A DNA stretch of 64,000 nucleotides. Origin: Flavobacterium cucumis. GTDB taxonomy: Bacteria; Bacteroidota; Bacteroidia; Flavobacteriales; Flavobacteriaceae. Each line of letters begins with the position of its first letter. Position 1 is the stretch's first letter. The notes beneath the pieces are model-generated. The model did no database searches. It was not told the DNA's origin and worked only from the letters and a program-made list of their open reading frames with translations. The stretch lies in assembly GCF_900148835.1 (NCBI RefSeq), contig NZ_FRYK01000002.1, positions 62,001 to 126,000 of the forward strand, given 5' to 3'. The translations under genes and the position numbers were made by a program. Shown piece after piece: positions 1-12,316 of this stretch.

Positions 1-429
1 TTAAATCATGGAGGTATAAGGGCTATAATTCCACAAGGAAATGTAACAACAAGAACAGCTTTTGAAGTGATGCCTTTTGAGAATAGCTTAATTATTGTAG
101 GATTAAAAGGAAATAAAGTAAAAGAAATGGCCAATTATCTAATAACTGAGAAAAAGCCACATCCTCTTAGTGGTATTAAAATTTTTGTTAACAAAGATAA
201 TTTAAATGTAAATCGTATAGAAATCAACGGAAAAACAGTGAAGGACGATGTAATGTACTATATAGCAACATCAGATTATCTTTCAAATGGAGGCGATAAC
301 ATGACTTTCTTTAAAGAGAGTGAAATAAAATATGACATGGACTACAAATTAAGAAATATGCTAATTGATTATTTCAAAAAAGTTGACAGCATTCCTATCA
401 TAACAGATGAAAAAATTATCCTTGAATAA
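1..429 (+). CDS. 5'-nucleotidase C-terminal domain protein (5' end missing)
   Basis: The reading frame is open from base 1, so the gene begins outside the window; only the last 142 codons are here. The start reads LNHGGIRA, followed by VMPFEN, which matches the substrate-binding C-terminal domain of UshA-type 5'-nucleotidases (N-x-GGIR and PF-x-N motifs). In this family the domain binds the nucleotide base, while catalysis sits in a separate metallophosphatase domain. That catalytic domain is encoded by the next gene, 14 bases downstream on the same strand, so the two proteins probably form one periplasmic nucleotidase. The end YYIATSDYLSNGGDNM is also typical of the family. An internal GTG-ATG at 67-72 is not the true start, because the conserved motif lies upstream of it. 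Confidence 0.85.
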   Translation, partial: LNHGGIRAIIPQGNVTTRTAFEVMPFENSLIIVGLKGNKVKEMANYLITEKKPHPLSGIKIFVNKDNLNVNRIEINGKTVKDDVMYYIATSDYLSNGGDNMTFFKESEIKYDMDYKLRNMLIDYFKKVDSIPIITDEKIILE

Positions 430-443
430 CACAATCCTAAAAA

Positions 444-1353
444 ATGAAAAGAAGAGATTTTATACAGAAAACAGCAGCTAGTTCAACGCTATTAGGATTA
501 TCCAACTTTAGTCTTAACACTATACTTTCACCTGAATCAAAAAAAATAACAATTCTCCATACAAACGACGTACACAGTCATATTGATCCTTTTCCTGCTG
601 ATCACCCTAGAAATCCTAACATGGGGGGCGCAGCTAGGAGAGCAGCCATAATTGAAAACATCAGAAAAGAAGAAGAAAATGTCTTGTTATTAGATGCAGG
701 AGACATATTTCAGGGTACTCCCTATTTTAATTATTATGGTGGAGAACTTGAATTTAAATTAATGAGCATGATGCAATATGATTTAGCCACAATGGGAAAT
801 CATGATTTTGACAATGGAATCGATGGATTTTATTCTCAATTACCACATGCGAAATTTGATTTTGTTTCAGCAAATTATGATTTTAAAAACACCATACTCG
901 ATACGATCATAAAACCCTATAAAATATTCAAAAAAGAAGGAATTAAAATAGGTGTTTTCGGACTTGGTGTTGAACTTGATGGTTTGGTAGATAAAAAATT
1001 ATATAAAGAAACTATCTATAATAATCCTGTAGAAGTTGCACAAGACATGGCAAGAATCTTAAAAGAAGAAAAAAAATGCGACTTAGTAATTTGCCTATCT
1101 CATCTTGGATTTAAATATAAAGATGATTTAGAAAAACCTAGTGATATCAATTTAGCAAGAAAAACAAAAAATATCGATCTCATTATTGGTGGCCACTCCC
1201 ATACTTTCTTAGACAAACCCGTGATTGAAAAAAACAGCGATGGAAAGGAAGTCCTAATAAATCAAGTAGGTTGTTTTGGCATAAATTTAGGACGAATCGA
1301 TTTTTATTTTTCTAATGACAATACTTTAAAAAACAAAGGAAAAAACATTGTAG

Positions 1354-1361
<8 letters not shown>
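444..1361 (+). CDS. Periplasmic metallophosphatase, 5'-nucleotidase catalytic domain
   Basis: A 305-residue calcineurin-like phosphoesterase of the UshA/5'-nucleotidase type. Metal-binding motifs are all present: TNDVHSH (Asp42, His44), DAGD (Asp84, Asp87), GNHD (residues 118-121), SHLG (His220) and GGHSH (residues 249-253). The N-terminus MKRRDFIQK with a following hydrophobic stretch is a twin-arginine (Tat) signal, so the protein is probably exported folded with its metals. The length covers only the catalytic domain; the nucleotide-binding C-terminal domain is the separate upstream gene. The likely role is dephosphorylation of nucleotides or related phosphoesters in the periplasm. Its end overlaps the convergent gene at 1354 by 8 bases. 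Confidence 0.9.
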
Positions 1362-4551
<3,190 letters not shown>

Positions 4552-4574
4552 GTAGTAATTTTATAAAGTAAAGA

Positions 4575-4604
4575 TAAAAAAAAAGCCCCGATAAAATCGG
4601 AGCT
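4575..4604 (-). terminator. Rho-independent terminator of the rpsF-rpsR-rplI operon
   Basis: On the minus strand the arms AGCTCCGAT and ATCGGGGCT (one G-T pair) enclose a 3-nt loop and are followed by nine T residues. It lies 20 bases after the rplI stop. Confidence 0.9.
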
Positions 4605-4624
4605 AATTTATATTTTAAGAAAAA

Positions 4625-5068
4625 TTATGCTTTTTCACCTACGATTTCGTAAGCTAATTCAACGATAACATCTCTGTGTAATCTAACCGATGCAGTATAT
4701 TTACCTACACGTTTAACAACTCCACTAGTGATGAATTTTTTGTCAATTGAATGTCCATTAGCTTCTAATGCTTCCACAATGTTAGCACTAGTAACAGAAC
4801 CAAATAATTTATCACCACCTGCTTTAGCAGTAATTTTGATTTCTAAAGCTTTTAAAGCTTCAGCTAAAGATTTTGCATCTGCAACAATCTTAGCTTCTTT
4901 GTGCGCTTTTTGCTTTAAATTTTCTGCTAAAACTTTTTTAGCTGATGGAGTAGCTAAAATCGCTAAACCTTGCGGAATTAAATAATTACGACCATATCCG
5001 TTTTTCACAGTTACTACGTCATCTTTAAATCCTAAATTTTGAACGTCTTGTTTTAAGATAAGTTCCAT
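4625..5068 (-). CDS. rplI: 50S ribosomal protein L9
   Basis: A 147-residue L9, normal length. The N-terminal domain that binds 23S rRNA shows the signature GFKDDVVTVKNGYGRNYLIP (about residues 13-32). It is joined by a long, lysine- and alanine-rich helix to a C-terminal globular domain. It is the third gene of the S6-S18-L9 operon, 63 bases after rpsR, and is followed by a strong terminator. Confidence 0.98.
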   Translation of the reverse strand: MELILKQDVQNLGFKDDVVTVKNGYGRNYLIPQGLAILATPSAKKVLAENLKQKAHKEAKIVADAKSLAEALKALEIKITAKAGGDKLFGSVTSANIVEALEANGHSIDKKFITSGVVKRVGKYTASVRLHRDVIVELAYEIVGEKA

Positions 5069-5131
5069 GTTGTTGTCCTTTTAATTAGAAGTTAGCCCGC
5101 TAGTAGCGAAGCAACAACTATTTGTTAATTA

Positions 5132-5428
5132 TTATTTTAATAAATCGGCCACGTATGGCATCAAAGCTAAGTGACGAGCTCTTTTAACAGCTACAGAAAC
5201 TTTTCTTTGGTATTTTAACGAAGTACCTGTTAAACGTCTTGGTAAAATCTTACCTTGCTCGTTAACGAATTTCAATAAAAAATCTGCGTCTTTGTAATCA
5301 ATATATTTAATACCTGATTTTTTGAAACGACAGTACTTTTTAGTTTTGTTTGTATCTATATTTAAAGGCGTAAGATATCTGATATCCCCGTCTTTTTTCC
5401 CTTTTGCAGATTGCTCTAATGTAGACAT
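5132..5428 (-). CDS. rpsR: 30S ribosomal protein S18
   Basis: A 98-residue S18. The core motif [20 protein letters not shown] and the rRNA-binding stretch [19 protein letters not shown] are clear. The N-terminus is somewhat long for the family, with an extra basic and acidic stretch (residues 1-25), as is usual in Bacteroidota. It follows rpsF after 2 bases; S6 and S18 bind each other on the small subunit. Confidence 0.97.
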   Translation of the reverse strand: MSTLEQSAKGKKDGDIRYLTPLNIDTNKTKKYCRFKKSGIKYIDYKDADFLLKFVNEQGKILPRRLTGTSLKYQRKVSVAVKRARHLALMPYVADLLK

Positions 5429-5430
5429 AA

Positions 5431-5772
5431 TTAGTTTGTTTTAGATTTTAATTTTGCTCTTCTTCTTTCTGCCCAAGAAATTGCATGTTTGTCTAAAGAC
5501 ACTGTTAAAAAACGCATAATACGCTCGTCACGACGGAATTCAGTTTCAAATGCAATGATAATTTCAGCTGGCGCTTTGAATTCGAATAAGTGATAAAATC
5601 CACTTTTCTTGTGTTGAATTTCGTAAGCTAATTTTTTTAAGCCCCAATCTTCTTTCGATACCATCTCAGCCCCTTTAGAAGTAAGAAAATCTTCAAACTT
5701 GCTTACTGTTTCCTTTACCTGTTGCTCAGATAAAACGGGATTCAAGATGAAAACAGTTTCATAATGATTCAT
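5431..5772 (-). CDS. rpsF: 30S ribosomal protein S6
   Basis: A 113-residue S6 starting [10 protein letters not shown], with the typical [21 protein letters not shown] strand-helix region (quoted residues 43-62 are the conserved core) and [10 protein letters not shown]. First gene of the S6-S18-L9 operon. A good Bacteroidota promoter lies at 5805-5834, leaving a leader of only about 25 nt, too short for the S6:S18-binding hairpin found in longer leaders of other bacteria. Confidence 0.97.
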   Translation of the reverse strand: MNHYETVFILNPVLSEQQVKETVSKFEDFLTSKGAEMVSKEDWGLKKLAYEIQHKKSGFYHLFEFKAPAEIIIAFETEFRRDERIMRFLTVSLDKHAISWAERRRAKLKSKTN

Positions 5773-5804
5773 AATCTTTATATTTATTGTTATAAAATTG
5801 GTTG

Positions 5805-5834
5805 CAAAAATAGTAATTTTATTGAATTAATCAA
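5805..5834 (-). promoter_or_regulatory. Promoter of the rpsF-rpsR-rplI operon
   Basis: Read on the minus strand: TTG at 5834-5832, a spacer of 19 bases, then TATTTTTG at 5812-5805. This matches the Bacteroidota primary sigma consensus (TTG, 17-20 nt, TAnnTTTG). Confidence 0.75.
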
Positions 5835-5870
5835 TATTTATAGCTATATTTTTTTATAACAAATAAAAAC

Positions 5871-5901
5871 TTGCTTAATTACTTTATTTGACATACTTTT
5901 A
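5871..5901 (+). promoter_or_regulatory. Probable promoter of the LytTR regulator
   Basis: TTG at 5871-5873, a spacer of 20 bases, then TACTTTTA at 5894-5901, one mismatch from TAnnTTTG. It lies 20 bases before the start codon at 5922. Confidence 0.45.
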
Positions 5902-5921
5902 TTAAAATAATTAGCTTACCC

Positions 5922-6614
5922 ATGAAGTTGAATAGCATAGTTGTTGACGATAGTGCAATACAAAGAATAACTATAACAAAATTAGTAAATGAATCCACCT
6001 TGTTAAATTTGGTTGGAGATTTTTCTAACGCTTTAGAAGCAAAAAACTGTATCAACAATAACAGAATTGATTTGATTTTTCTTGATATTGAGATGCCTCT
6101 CATTAACGGATTTGATTTGTTAGATGGTTTAAAAACCAAACCACAAATTATTATCATTACATCGAAAGCAGATTATGCAGTCAAAGCTTTTGAATATGAA
6201 GCTACCGATTTTTTACAGAAACCTATACACAGAGAACGTTTCAATAAAGCAATTAAAAAAGCTGTAGAACTTCATTCGCTTCGTTATGACAATGAAGAAC
6301 ATGGTGAGAGTATCATCATAAAAAGTAATTTAAAAAAACTAAAAGTTTTAATCAATAAAATCAAATGGATTGAAGCATATGGGGATTATATTAAGGTAGT
6401 AACTGACGAAGAAAGTCATTTGGTTTTATCAACAATGAAAGGTTTTGAAAAAGAACTTCCTACAGGAAAATTTATTCGTGTTCACAAATCATATATTGTA
6501 AACTTAGATCGAGTAGAAAAATTTAATAGTAAATTTGCCGAAATCGGAAATACTAAAATTCCTTTGAGTCGTAATAAGAAAGAAGAAATTGTAAAAGCCA
6601 TTGAAAACGCTTAA
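5922..6614 (+). CDS. LytTR-family response regulator
   Basis: A 230-residue two-domain regulator. The receiver domain (1-120) has the acidic pair DD (9-10), the phospho-acceptor Asp55 in FLDIEMP and the switch Lys in LQKP. The C-terminal LytTR DNA-binding domain (about 135-230) includes KIKWIEAYGDYIKV and FIRVHKSYIVNL. Such proteins switch on genes after phosphorylation by a LytS-type kinase. No kinase lies nearby, so it is an orphan here. Its stop codon shares the TTAA at 6611-6614 with the stop of the convergent priA. Confidence 0.93.
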   Translation: MKLNSIVVDDSAIQRITITKLVNESTLLNLVGDFSNALEAKNCINNNRIDLIFLDIEMPLINGFDLLDGLKTKPQIIIITSKADYAVKAFEYEATDFLQKPIHRERFNKAIKKAVELHSLRYDNEEHGESIIIKSNLKKLKVLINKIKWIEAYGDYIKVVTDEESHLVLSTMKGFEKELPTGKFIRVHKSYIVNLDRVEKFNSKFAEIGNTKIPLSRNKKEEIVKAIENA

Positions 6615-9061
6615 TACACGTCTACATCAACTTTCACTTTAATAGAACGATATTGCGAAACTGCTTCAAAACTCATGAGCACTCTCGCAATATTTTTTTT
6701 AGTATTACTTAACTGTTTCTCAACAGGTATTTTAACCATGATGGTTCGAATATATTCATTACGAATTCTATTGATAGCAGGTTCTTCAGGACCCAAAACG
6801 GGCATGTCTAAATTTTGAGACAAAACATTATAAATCCACATCGAACCTTCTTTCAATTTATCAAAGTCACGATGCTTTAAAGTAAGCTTTACTAATCGAT
6901 AAAAAGGGGGATATTTGAAGTTCTGACGTTCGTAAACTTGCTCTCGAAACATTCCAATGTAATTATTACCCAAAACTTGCTGTATAGTATTATGATACGG
7001 ACTATATGTCTGTATAACCACTTTTCCTTTTTTCTCTGAACGCCCTGCCCTACCCGAAACTTGCACCATCATTTGATAGGCTCTTTCATAAGCTCTAAAA
7101 TTAGGTTGATTTAATAAATTATCAGCATTTAAAATCCCTACTAAAGTTACGTTATCAAAATCCAATCCTTTGGCTAACATTTGCGTTCCTACCAAAACAT
7201 CAATTTCTCTATTTTTAAAAGAGTCAATGATTTTCTCAAAACCAAATTTTCCACGAGTGGTATCTTGATCCATTCTCCCTATATTATTCTCTGGGAAAAA
7301 CGTCTTCAATTCCATTTCAATTTGTTCAGTCCCAAAACCCTTAGTCGTTAAATCAACAGACTGACAACTGTGACAATGGGTTGGATTAGAGATGGAATGA
7401 CCGCAATAATGGCAACGTAACTGATTTTTAAATTTATAATAGGTCAAACTAACGTCACAACTGGGACAATGAGGTACATGACCGCACGTCATACATTCAA
7501 CATAAGGGGAAAATCCTCTACGATTTTGAAATAAAATAACTTGCTCACCCTTTGATAAAGTTTCCGTAATTTCCTCTAATAATTCATCTGAAAAATGCCC
7601 AGACATTTTCTTTCTAAAATATTTATCCTTTAAATCAACCAACTGAATTTCGGGTAATATTACATTTCCGTAACGTACTTTCAATTCGGTTAAACCGTAC
7701 TTATTGGATTGCACATTATAATAGGTTTCTAAAGATGGCGTGGCACTTCCTAAAACTACCTTTGCTCCGTGTTGTTTAGCTAAAACAATCGCAGCATCGC
7801 GTGCATGATATCTTGGCGCTGGATCATGTTGTTTAAAGGTTTGTTCGTGTTCTTCATCTACAATTATACAGCCTAAATTGGAAAACGGGAGAAACAAAGC
7901 ACTACGAACCCCAATAACAACTTTAGCTTTCGGAGAATTTTCCAAGACTTGATTCCATACTTCAATTCGCTCATTATTAGTATATTTGGAATGAAAAACT
8001 GCGACTTCATTTCCGAAATAAGCTGTTAATCGCTGAACTAATTGAGTTGTAAGAGCTATCTCAGGCAATAAAAATAATACCTGTTTTCCTTCATTTATGT
8101 ATTGTTCTAAAAGTTTAATGTAAATTTCGGTTTTACCCGAAGCTGTAACTCCATGCAATAAACTCACATCAAAAGTTTTAAAATTTTCTTTAATACTATC
8201 AAAAGCTGTTTGTTGCGCTTCACTTAACATGAATTGACAGTCATCTTCTTTATCAAACGCAACTCTATCTTGAGCTATATAATATTCTTCAAAAATCGTT
8301 TTATCTACCAAAGATTTTACTACAGCGGAGGTACTTCCAGAAGTTTCAATTAGCTTTTTCACTGAAATCGGTGCTTTTTCCCTTGCTTGTAGTTGGAAAT
8401 AATGCAAAACCAATTCGCGTTGTTTTTTAGCTTTCGATAAAACTTCTAACAATTCGACTAATCTTTCTTGTTGCAGAAATTCTTCTTGCAATCTGATATA
8501 CCGAACTAACTTGGGTTTGTATTGTTCCGAAATTTCTTCTTGTAAAACCAAAGCACCTTTTGTTAATAATCGATTGATAATTGGGAAAACAGTTTTCTTT
8601 CCTAAAATCTTAATCACCTCTTGAACTGTAATTGAAGATTGACTTTTTAAAGCCTCTAGAATTAGATACTCATCATCTTTTAAGTCATTTAAATCGATTT
8701 TGGTATTTTCTTTGGAAGAAATAATCGTCTCACTTTCCAAAATATATCCTGATGGTAATGCACTTCTAAACACTTCACCAAGCGAACACATATAATAAGA
8801 AGCAATCCATTTCCAATGTTCGATTTGGTGCAAATTCACAACAGGTTTCTCATCTAAAATTTGATGAATCTCTTTTGCTTCGTACAAATGTGGTGGTGTA
8901 TTCGATTTACCTACTACTAAAGCTGTATAAATTTTAGTCTTACCAAATGGAACCGCTACTCGCATTCCAATTTGAATATAATGAAACTCAGCTTCCGAAA
9001 CCTGATATGTAAAGGTTTTGGAAACCGCTAATGGTAAAACGACTTCTATAAAATACAACAT
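6611..9061 (-). CDS. priA: Primosomal protein N' (PriA helicase)
   Basis: PriA restarts stalled replication forks by loading the replicative helicase. I place the start at 9061 (MLYFIEVVLPLAV), giving 816 residues; the frame stays open 16 codons upstream, but family members begin with this motif. The N-terminal fork-binding domain is followed by the superfamily 2 helicase core: Walker A GVTASGKTEIY (about residue 304), DEEH Walker B and the SGRAGR motif near the end. The zinc-binding cysteines are present as paired motifs (CMTCGHVPHCPSC, CHYCGH and CHSC). Monocistronic and convergent with the LytTR gene. Confidence 0.96.
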   Translation of the reverse strand: MLYFIEVVLPLAVSKTFTYQVSEAEFHYIQIGMRVAVPFGKTKIYTALVVGKSNTPPHLYEAKEIHQILDEKPVVNLHQIEHWKWIASYYMCSLGEVFRSALPSGYILESETIISSKENTKIDLNDLKDDEYLILEALKSQSSITVQEVIKILGKKTVFPIINRLLTKGALVLQEEISEQYKPKLVRYIRLQEEFLQQERLVELLEVLSKAKKQRELVLHYFQLQAREKAPISVKKLIETSGSTSAVVKSLVDKTIFEEYYIAQDRVAFDKEDDCQFMLSEAQQTAFDSIKENFKTFDVSLLHGVTASGKTEIYIKLLEQYINEGKQVLFLLPEIALTTQLVQRLTAYFGNEVAVFHSKYTNNERIEVWNQVLENSPKAKVVIGVRSALFLPFSNLGCIIVDEEHEQTFKQHDPAPRYHARDAAIVLAKQHGAKVVLGSATPSLETYYNVQSNKYGLTELKVRYGNVILPEIQLVDLKDKYFRKKMSGHFSDELLEEITETLSKGEQVILFQNRRGFSPYVECMTCGHVPHCPSCDVSLTYYKFKNQLRCHYCGHSISNPTHCHSCQSVDLTTKGFGTEQIEMELKTFFPENNIGRMDQDTTRGKFGFEKIIDSFKNREIDVLVGTQMLAKGLDFDNVTLVGILNADNLLNQPNFRAYERAYQMMVQVSGRAGRSEKKGKVVIQTYSPYHNTIQQVLGNNYIGMFREQVYERQNFKYPPFYRLVKLTLKHRDFDKLKEGSMWIYNVLSQNLDMPVLGPEEPAINRIRNEYIRTIMVKIPVEKQLSNTKKNIARVLMSFEAVSQYRSIKVKVDVDVY

Positions 9062-9107
9062 AGAACAAATATAGTTGGAAAAAAGAGAATTCAAAAAAGA
9101 GAAGTTC

Positions 9108-9138
9108 AAAAAAAAAAGCGCTCTCTGTTGAGAACGCT
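9108..9138 (-). terminator. Rho-independent terminator after the chalcone-isomerase-like gene
   Basis: On the minus strand the arms AGCGTTCTC and GAGAGCGCT enclose a 4-nt loop and run into about ten T residues. It follows the gene ending at 9163. Confidence 0.88.
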
Positions 9139-9162
9139 TAATAATATTGGGTTAAAATAGGA

Positions 9163-9729
9163 CTATTTCCCTAGTAAACTAGATTTTAAACCAGCATCAG
9201 CAGGTTTATCGCATAACCATATTCCAAATAGCGCTTTTTTAAAATCATATCCTTCAATTGTTCCTTTTTTTACACCATTTTTGTAAAAAACAACTCCTTG
9301 AGCAGGATCGTAAACCAAAATAAACTTATCTCCAACTTTAATTTCATCTTTAAAAAACCCTTTGAATTTTGCAATTTTGTCTTTTAAAGGAGCTGTATTG
9401 TTATTAGTAGAATTTACAAGTCCTTCATCCAAAGCAGCCACCATTTTCTTAGAAGTCACCATACCAGATAAAACATCAAGACGAATTGCAATAGCTTCCT
9501 TAGAATTAATAATGTCCTTTGCATTACTCGATTTTTTTTCAACATACAAAGAACCAACATAAAGATCAAACCACATTTTCTCTCTAATTCCAGCACCATT
9601 TAAAACTAAATCTTGTCCTTCAATTGACAATTTAGCATCGAGTTTAATTCCTGAGACTACTTTTTGAGCATGAACTGGAATAAAAGTTAAAAAAGTAAAG
9701 AACAATAATGATAAAAATTGCTTTTTCAT
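9163..9729 (-). CDS. Exported chalcone-isomerase-like protein, copy 1
   Basis: A 188-residue secreted protein with a clear signal peptide ending at VHAQ. The mature part resembles the bacterial chalcone-isomerase-like family: LVLNGAGIREKMWFDLYVGS, then a long middle helix and DFKKALFGIWLCDKPAD. The family shares the fold of plant chalcone isomerase and fatty-acid-binding proteins, but its bacterial substrate is unknown. It is a tandem paralogue of the next gene upstream (9826-10398); the two share the block NGAGIREKMW and the FGIW-CDKPA end. It lies 96 bases after that gene and before a terminator. Confidence 0.82.
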   Translation of the reverse strand: MKKQFLSLLFFTFLTFIPVHAQKVVSGIKLDAKLSIEGQDLVLNGAGIREKMWFDLYVGSLYVEKKSSNAKDIINSKEAIAIRLDVLSGMVTSKKMVAALDEGLVNSTNNNTAPLKDKIAKFKGFFKDEIKVGDKFILVYDPAQGVVFYKNGVKKGTIEGYDFKKALFGIWLCDKPADAGLKSSLLGK

Positions 9730-9825
9730 AGTATTTTAAATTAATTTTTATAAAAATAGACTATTCCTTTAAAATAAAAAAATATTTTTATGATAAATAG
9801 TATGAATAATGAAATTATGAATCTC

Positions 9826-10398
9826 TTAATTTCCTAACATTTTCTCTTTCAATTTCTTACTAGCTGGCTTATCACAAAACCAAATTCCAAAAAAATCTTT
9901 TTTAAAATCTTCTCCATCTATACTTCCAAGATTTAAACCATTCTTGTATATGGTGGTTACTTTTGCAGAAGAATTATAATATAAAATAAACGTGTTTCCC
10001 ACAACAATCTCTTCTTTAAAGAATCCTTTTAAGTAATCGATTTTATCTCTAATTTCATTTGCTTTTCCTTTTGTAGAATTTTCAAAACCAGCTTCAATTG
10101 CTTCAATCAGAACATCTGATGTAATTCTGGGAGACACAATGTCGATTCGCATCAAAAAAGAGTCATTCATCTCATAAAGTTCCTTTTCAGTCTGAATTCG
10201 ATAGGGTACATACAAAGATCCAACGTATAACTCAATCCACATTTTTTCTCTAATTCCAGCACCATTTAAGACTAACTCTTTGTCTTCAAAAGAAATTTTA
10301 TTATCTACAAAAACTCCTGAAACAACTTGTTGTGCAAAATTCTGAAAAAAACACAACAACATTACTATTGGTAAAATTCGCATCATCATATTCTTCAC
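9826..10398 (-). CDS. Exported chalcone-isomerase-like protein, copy 2
   Basis: A 190-residue protein with a signal peptide (MMMRILPIVMLLCFFQNFA, cleavage near QQ) and the same fold as its neighbour: LVLNGAGIREKMWIELYVGS and DFKKDFFGIWFCDKPAS. The two copies differ mainly in the central part, so the duplication is not recent. It follows the YihY-like membrane protein gene after 6 bases and is probably transcribed with it and nadC. Substrate unknown; a fatty-acid or lipid ligand is plausible from the family. Confidence 0.8.
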   Translation of the reverse strand: MKNMMMRILPIVMLLCFFQNFAQQVVSGVFVDNKISFEDKELVLNGAGIREKMWIELYVGSLYVPYRIQTEKELYEMNDSFLMRIDIVSPRITSDVLIEAIEAGFENSTKGKANEIRDKIDYLKGFFKEEIVVGNTFILYYNSSAKVTTIYKNGLNLGSIDGEDFKKDFFGIWFCDKPASKKLKEKMLGN

Positions 10399-10404
10399 TT
10401 TAAA

Positions 10405-11328
10405 TTAAACATATAAATTTTTCCTTTTCAACTTGGATATGGCTGCATTTAATTCAAAACCTAATAACAATACCATACAGTTTATCCAAATGTAAAACAT
10501 TAACACAAGAAGTGTACCAATAGAACCATATAATTCATTATACTTTGCAAATTTAGTAACATAAATACCAAAAATATAAGATGATAATATTATTAAAATG
10601 GTAGTAAAAACAGCCCCATAACTTATGAAAGACATACTTGAAGTTTCTTTTGCTCCAAATTTGTATAAAATTGAAGTGGTAATTAAAATCATTAAAAGAA
10701 TAAAGCCATATCGACTCCATTCAATAACCGAAACATCTGCAACATAGCCTCGTATGTTAATTTTTTGAATCATCACCTCAGCAATAACAATTGCAGCAAC
10801 AGTGATTAACAAAATCATTGATAATACTAAAGAAATAGCGAGTGAAATAAAATACTGTTTAAAGAATCCTCTAGTAATCGTAATATGTGCTGACATTTCG
10901 AATCCGCCCAAAATAGCATTAATTCCATTCGTCATTAATAAAATTGACAAAATAAAACCCGAGGAAAGCAAACCCTCATGACTAGTTCCCATAATATCTT
11001 TTAAAATGGTTTCAATAGCGTCATATGTATTGGGTGGAACTCCTTCTTCTACAAACTCTAAAAAATCAGCCTGAAAGTTTTCTAATGGTATAAAAGGGAT
11101 CAAATTCAAAATAAATAAAGCAAATGGAAATAAAGCCATAAAAAAACTAAACGCAATAGCACTTGCTCTGTATGAAAAAGCACCTTTGAAAATTCCCAAC
11201 ACATAAAGTTCTAAAATATCATAAAGAGATAAACCTTCTAAAGATTTTAACTTTACGGCTTTAGTAAGCAAAACTAAATGCTTAACAATGGGAATTTTAT
11301 TGAGTTTATTTTCTATTTCTTCAGACAT
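10405..11328 (-). CDS. YihY/BrkB-family inner membrane protein
   Basis: A 307-residue protein with about six membrane spans. The family signature is in the first spans: SYRASAIAFSFFMALFPFAL (about residues 58-77), then the polar loop before ILSILLMTNGINAILGGFE and a C-terminal GSIGTLLVLMFYIWINCMVL helix. The family is widespread and was once called ribonuclease BN by mistake; its function is not established, though transport has been suggested. It lies 3 bases after nadC. Confidence 0.88.
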   Translation of the reverse strand: MSEEIENKLNKIPIVKHLVLLTKAVKLKSLEGLSLYDILELYVLGIFKGAFSYRASAIAFSFFMALFPFALFILNLIPFIPLENFQADFLEFVEEGVPPNTYDAIETILKDIMGTSHEGLLSSGFILSILLMTNGINAILGGFEMSAHITITRGFFKQYFISLAISLVLSMILLITVAAIVIAEVMIQKINIRGYVADVSVIEWSRYGFILLMILITTSILYKFGAKETSSMSFISYGAVFTTILIILSSYIFGIYVTKFAKYNELYGSIGTLLVLMFYIWINCMVLLLGFELNAAISKLKRKNLYV

Positions 11329-11331
11329 AGA

Positions 11332-12189
11332 TTACATAGCTTTCAAACTTAAATCCATATTATAAACCGAATGTGTTAAAGCACCCGACGAAATATAATT
11401 CACACCACACTCGGCATAATTACGAATTGTTTTTTCGTTAATATTTCCTGAAGATTCAGTAAAACTTTGATTTCCAATCATTGCTACCGCCTCTTTTGTC
11501 GTTTCATAATCAAAATTATCTAATAAAATTCGATAAACGCCTCCTGCATATAATATTTGTTGTACTTCTTCTAAATCTCTTGCTTCAACAATAATTTTCA
11601 AATCTTTTTTATTATCGGTTAAATATTGCTTTGTTTTAGCAATCGCTTGTTGAATTCCACCAGCAAAATCAATATGATTGTCTTTCAACATAATCATATC
11701 ATACAACGCAAAACGATGATTTTCCCCACCACCAATTTTTACCGCCCATTTTTCGATGGCACGAATTCCCGGTGTGGTTTTTCTTGTATCTAAAATTTTA
11801 GTTTTAGTTCCTTCTAATAGATCAACAAACATTTTAGTTTTAGTTGCGATGGCACTCATACGTTGCATCGAATTCAACACCAAACGCTCAGCTTTTAAAA
11901 TAGATTGTGAACTTCCAGAAACATGAAAAATGACATCACCATGTTTCACTCTTTCGCCATCATTGATAAACGTCTCCACTTTCATCTCTTTGTCTACATA
12001 ATCAAAAATCATTTTAGCAAATGCTACTCCAGCTATAATCCCTTCATCTTTAACTAATAACTTCGCTTTTCCTTGTGCAGAAGCTGGAATACAAGCTAAC
12101 GAACTATGGTCGCCGTCTCCAACATCTTCACGAATGGCATTACTAATGATTAATTCTAATTCTTTTTGAAATTGCGCTTCTGAAATCAT
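11332..12189 (-). CDS. nadC: Quinolinate phosphoribosyltransferase (carboxylating)
   Basis: A 285-residue NadC, typical length. It converts quinolinate and PRPP into nicotinate mononucleotide, carbon dioxide and pyrophosphate in de novo NAD synthesis. Visible motifs are EDVGDGDHSS near the N-terminus, LNSMQRMSAIAT, the substrate-binding KILDTRKTTPGIRAIEKWAV region and GGGENHR. The C-terminal barrel includes KIIVEARDLEE and ISSGALTHS. It leads an operon with the YihY-like gene and a chalcone-isomerase-like gene. nadA and nadB are not in the window. Confidence 0.96.
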   Translation of the reverse strand: MISEAQFQKELELIISNAIREDVGDGDHSSLACIPASAQGKAKLLVKDEGIIAGVAFAKMIFDYVDKEMKVETFINDGERVKHGDVIFHVSGSSQSILKAERLVLNSMQRMSAIATKTKMFVDLLEGTKTKILDTRKTTPGIRAIEKWAVKIGGGENHRFALYDMIMLKDNHIDFAGGIQQAIAKTKQYLTDNKKDLKIIVEARDLEEVQQILYAGGVYRILLDNFDYETTKEAVAMIGNQSFTESSGNINEKTIRNYAECGVNYISSGALTHSVYNMDLSLKAM

Positions 12190-12251
12190 AATACATCTAT
12201 TGGAATGCTAATGTAAGAAATCCTTAGATGTTTAAAAAATATTTAGAAAGA

Positions 12252-12290
12252 TAAAAAAAAACAAAAAACTCCCAGATAAATCTGAGAGTT
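12252..12290 (-). terminator. Rho-independent terminator of sucC
   Basis: On the minus strand AACTCTCAGA and TCTGGGAGTT (one G-T pair) surround a 4-nt loop, followed by a T-rich tract. It separates sucC from nadC. Confidence 0.88.
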
Positions 12291-12316
12291 TCTTTATGAT
12301 TGTATTTTAAATTCGA

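Noticed and set aside
5773-5804. Possible S6:S18 autoregulatory leader before rpsF
   Set aside because: The leader from the predicted promoter is only about 25 nt and shows no hairpin.
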